A DNA stretch of 64,000 bases from Fomes fomentarius (Eukaryota; Basidiomycota; Agaricomycetes; Polyporales; Polyporaceae), in contig JABYQN010000003.1 of the NCBI GenBank assembly GCA_022606135.1, positions 558,001-622,000 of the forward strand, read 5' to 3'. The notes under the pieces are model-generated. The model worked only from the letters and a program-made list of their open reading frames with translations, did not search any database and was not told the DNA's origin. Positions within the stretch are counted from its first letter, which is position 1. Each line of letters opens with the position of its first letter. Positions 62,150 through 64,000 of the stretch are shown piece after piece. Both the position numbers and the translations under genes were made by a program.

Positions 62150-63816
62150 CCTGGTGTCGGTCGAATGGGGGTGTCGACGTGGTATGGGGATGAAACAGTA
62201 GGGAAAGTAAAAGTAGACGCCTTCCCATGTTCGTTTCTATACAGCGTCGGAGTCGAGAACTAGGGCGCAAAGCTCCGGCACCGATGTCGTACAACGCGGA
62301 CATCCGCTTCTTCATCTGCAGTGTGTCACACGGGGATCAAGGCGGAGCAGAAACGTCGTCTATGTTCCAGCCGTACTCTCAAGTCCCCTCGCACGCGTTG
62401 GCTGGAGTCATTCAGCTCTCGCCCAATGTGAAAGAGAGTGCTACTCTCTTTGCTCATGGATTACAATCCAGCCTATTTTATGCCTGCCTTATTGCAGCGC
62501 ATTACTATACGCAAGGGAACGCTGTAAATTGGAGACAGGCGTGACAGAGCCACGATGCGATGAGGTGCCTATCGTCCGCCCTGAGGGTGGTGTACTCGCC
62601 TCCAAAATTATACAGAGAAGCACGCATGCTGGGATGTCCGAATCGTGGAAATGGGGGACCAGGGTAAGCCTTGAAAATTGCAACTCACGTAGAATCCTTG
62701 AGTCACCCAAAGGTGATCTCTCACCCTGATAGAAGTCGCGGTTCTCCATCCGATACACAGGTAATAATTCAGGGCGAGTACACGTTCGGCGCACTGGTTT
62801 TTCCGAGACCAGAAATCCTCGAAGGACAGAAGAAGTTCTGTGATGCCGTGCCAACTCTGTGATGCGTTCCCGCGCTGATGCAAGTGCAATTATACATTCG
62901 TGGGATGTCGTCGAAACATGCAAAGGCCTGAAGCTGCAGCCAGTAAATTGTTGGAGGCATTAGGGTCACAATAACAACAATCGTAGCGGCGAGACGAGCA
63001 CAAGAGGAAGGCTAGTAAGTACCAGGAGACAATGACACACTCCCGACGGCTGGGTAGAGACGGGGTACAAGGGCGGGAGGCCAGGCTTGGGCAGGCCCAT
63101 CATCGCGGAGTGAGTGAGCGACGAGCGTTCAACTGAAGTTCAACCAAGGTAGCCTGATTTGGAATCGGCAGACTGCGGCACGTGGGTACCACGCGTCTGC
63201 TGCATGGCGGCTCAAAGAAAAGGCGTGACTACTGGTCACCTATTCATCGCATTTTCTACCCCCTTTTCGTCCATTGAGGCCAAGTGCCGTGCACCATTGA
63301 GACCTTTTCTGCCGTTGCAGTCAAACGGGCACTTTCCCGCTGTGTAGTGCCCCCAGTCGAGGCGCACAATTGACAAGTCCTCTCTGTCACTCTTCGGGTG
63401 ACTCTTCGTGTGGCGGTGCCAGGGAACCACAAGACAGTTTTTGAATTTCCAACCAGATGCAGGGGGGAAGTCTGAGTCTCTCAAGTGGGCACATCAGGGA
63501 TCTGAGGACGCTACAGCGAGCGTATGGGGATGGACGTTGTTGCTCAGATGTTACGGTGATAGAACTCCAAAGTTGGCAAAAGCGGTGGGCCCGACAGCCA
63601 CATAAGGGAGCATAAGGGGTCGCGAAGCGAGCACGTGACTGTCGCGTCCGCGTTGCTCGGGAGTCGGCGGCAAGTTCTGCCCATCTTGCACACCACACCA
63701 CCCGACCACCACCACTTGGCAGCCACCATTTCTACCTGGCATTCCTGGACACCGCGCGTTTGGTGATCAACCTCTGGCTGTGGTAACACATCTACTGATT
63801 CCCTGATGACAAACGG
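62150..63816. other. Gene-poor interval near the right edge
   Basis: It includes the promoter of protein B. The remaining frames on both strands are short or unconvincing and no RNA genes are visible. Confidence 0.3.
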
Positions 63817-64000
63817 ATGTCTGTTACATGGCACAAGCGCAAGACTCGCCTAAGCTCCTTGATTGGCACGGACGGTGGAGAGGATGCTGAAGCCCTCGTG
63901 CTGGACCAGTTCATGCATGGACAGACCGTAATTGGGAGAACAGGTACGTTGCAGCCCATGGACCAGTTGAGTCTTCCCCTCATCCTTCTATCTACCTCAG
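63817..64000 (+). CDS. Possible first exon of a gene cut by the right edge
   Basis: The ATG at 63817 opens MSVTWHKRKTRLSSLIGTDG, then GEDAEALVLDQFMHGQTVIG and RT, before a donor-like gtacgt at 63945. Composition is plausible for a protein N-terminus, but nothing identifies it and the gene would continue outside the window. Confidence 0.3.
   Translation, partial: MSVTWHKRKTRLSSLIGTDGGEDAEALVLDQFMHGQTVIGRTGTLQPMDQLSLPLILLSTS

Overview
The window is nuclear DNA of a filamentous basidiomycete, most likely an Agaricomycete of the wood-decay (polypore) type. The reasons are many short introns (about 50-70 nt, GT..AG), compact genes on both strands, a polyporopepsin-like A1 aspartic peptidase, a secreted GH5 glycoside hydrolase, an agaricomycete-type one-pass membrane protein, and the gene types as a set. 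The lineage is inference. All calls come from reading six frames and splicing by eye. No database was searched.

Layout. 1-6.5 kb: a coding edge fragment, ARP8 (INO80 chromatin remodelling), an intron-containing tRNA-Pro(AGG), and an F-box/RCC1 protein. 6.8-15.3 kb: a complete, intron-rich TOR kinase gene (HEAT, FAT, FRB, kinase, FATC), divergent from the F-box gene. 15.5-18.0 kb: an RCC2-like protein with a C-terminal PHD finger. 18.5-20.6 kb: squalene synthase (ERG9). 20.8-23.6 kb: a poorly resolved acidic hypothetical protein. 24.3 kb: a second tRNA-Pro(AGG) with the same exons but a different intron. 25.9-26.1 kb: a tiny three-exon metallothionein gene inside an otherwise gene-poor stretch. 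27.7-31.3 kb: a large AlkB-fold-like protein with a zinc finger. 31.5-32.9 kb: a secretory one-pass membrane protein. 33.5 kb: the relic of an aspartic peptidase tail. 33.8-35.1 kb: the GH5 enzyme. 36.1-40.8 kb: a ZIP zinc transporter divergent from the urease nickel chaperone UreG, which has a 1.3-kb intron holding a perfect hairpin and an antisense coding-like stretch. 41.5-44.7 kb: an F-BAR/RhoGAP protein (Rgd1-like). 46.3-47.5 kb: an F-box protein. 48.3-49.8 kb: a divergent histone H4/H3 pair. 50.2-52.0 kb: a Sec14/Sfh5-like lipid-transfer protein. 52.4-54.3 kb: an A1 peptidase. 56.9-62.1 kb: two similar-looking, unrecognised Ser/Pro-rich proteins separated by gene-poor DNA.

The genes are mostly housekeeping: nutrient signalling (TOR), chromatin (ARP8, H3, H4, RCC2-PHD), sterol and lipid handling (ERG9, Sec14-like) and actin/Rho control. 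Three loci handle metals (ZIP, UreG, metallothionein). The gene-poor intervals (24.4-27.7, 54.3-56.9, 58.0-60.9 and 62.2-63.8 kb) show no recognisable transposon ORFs.
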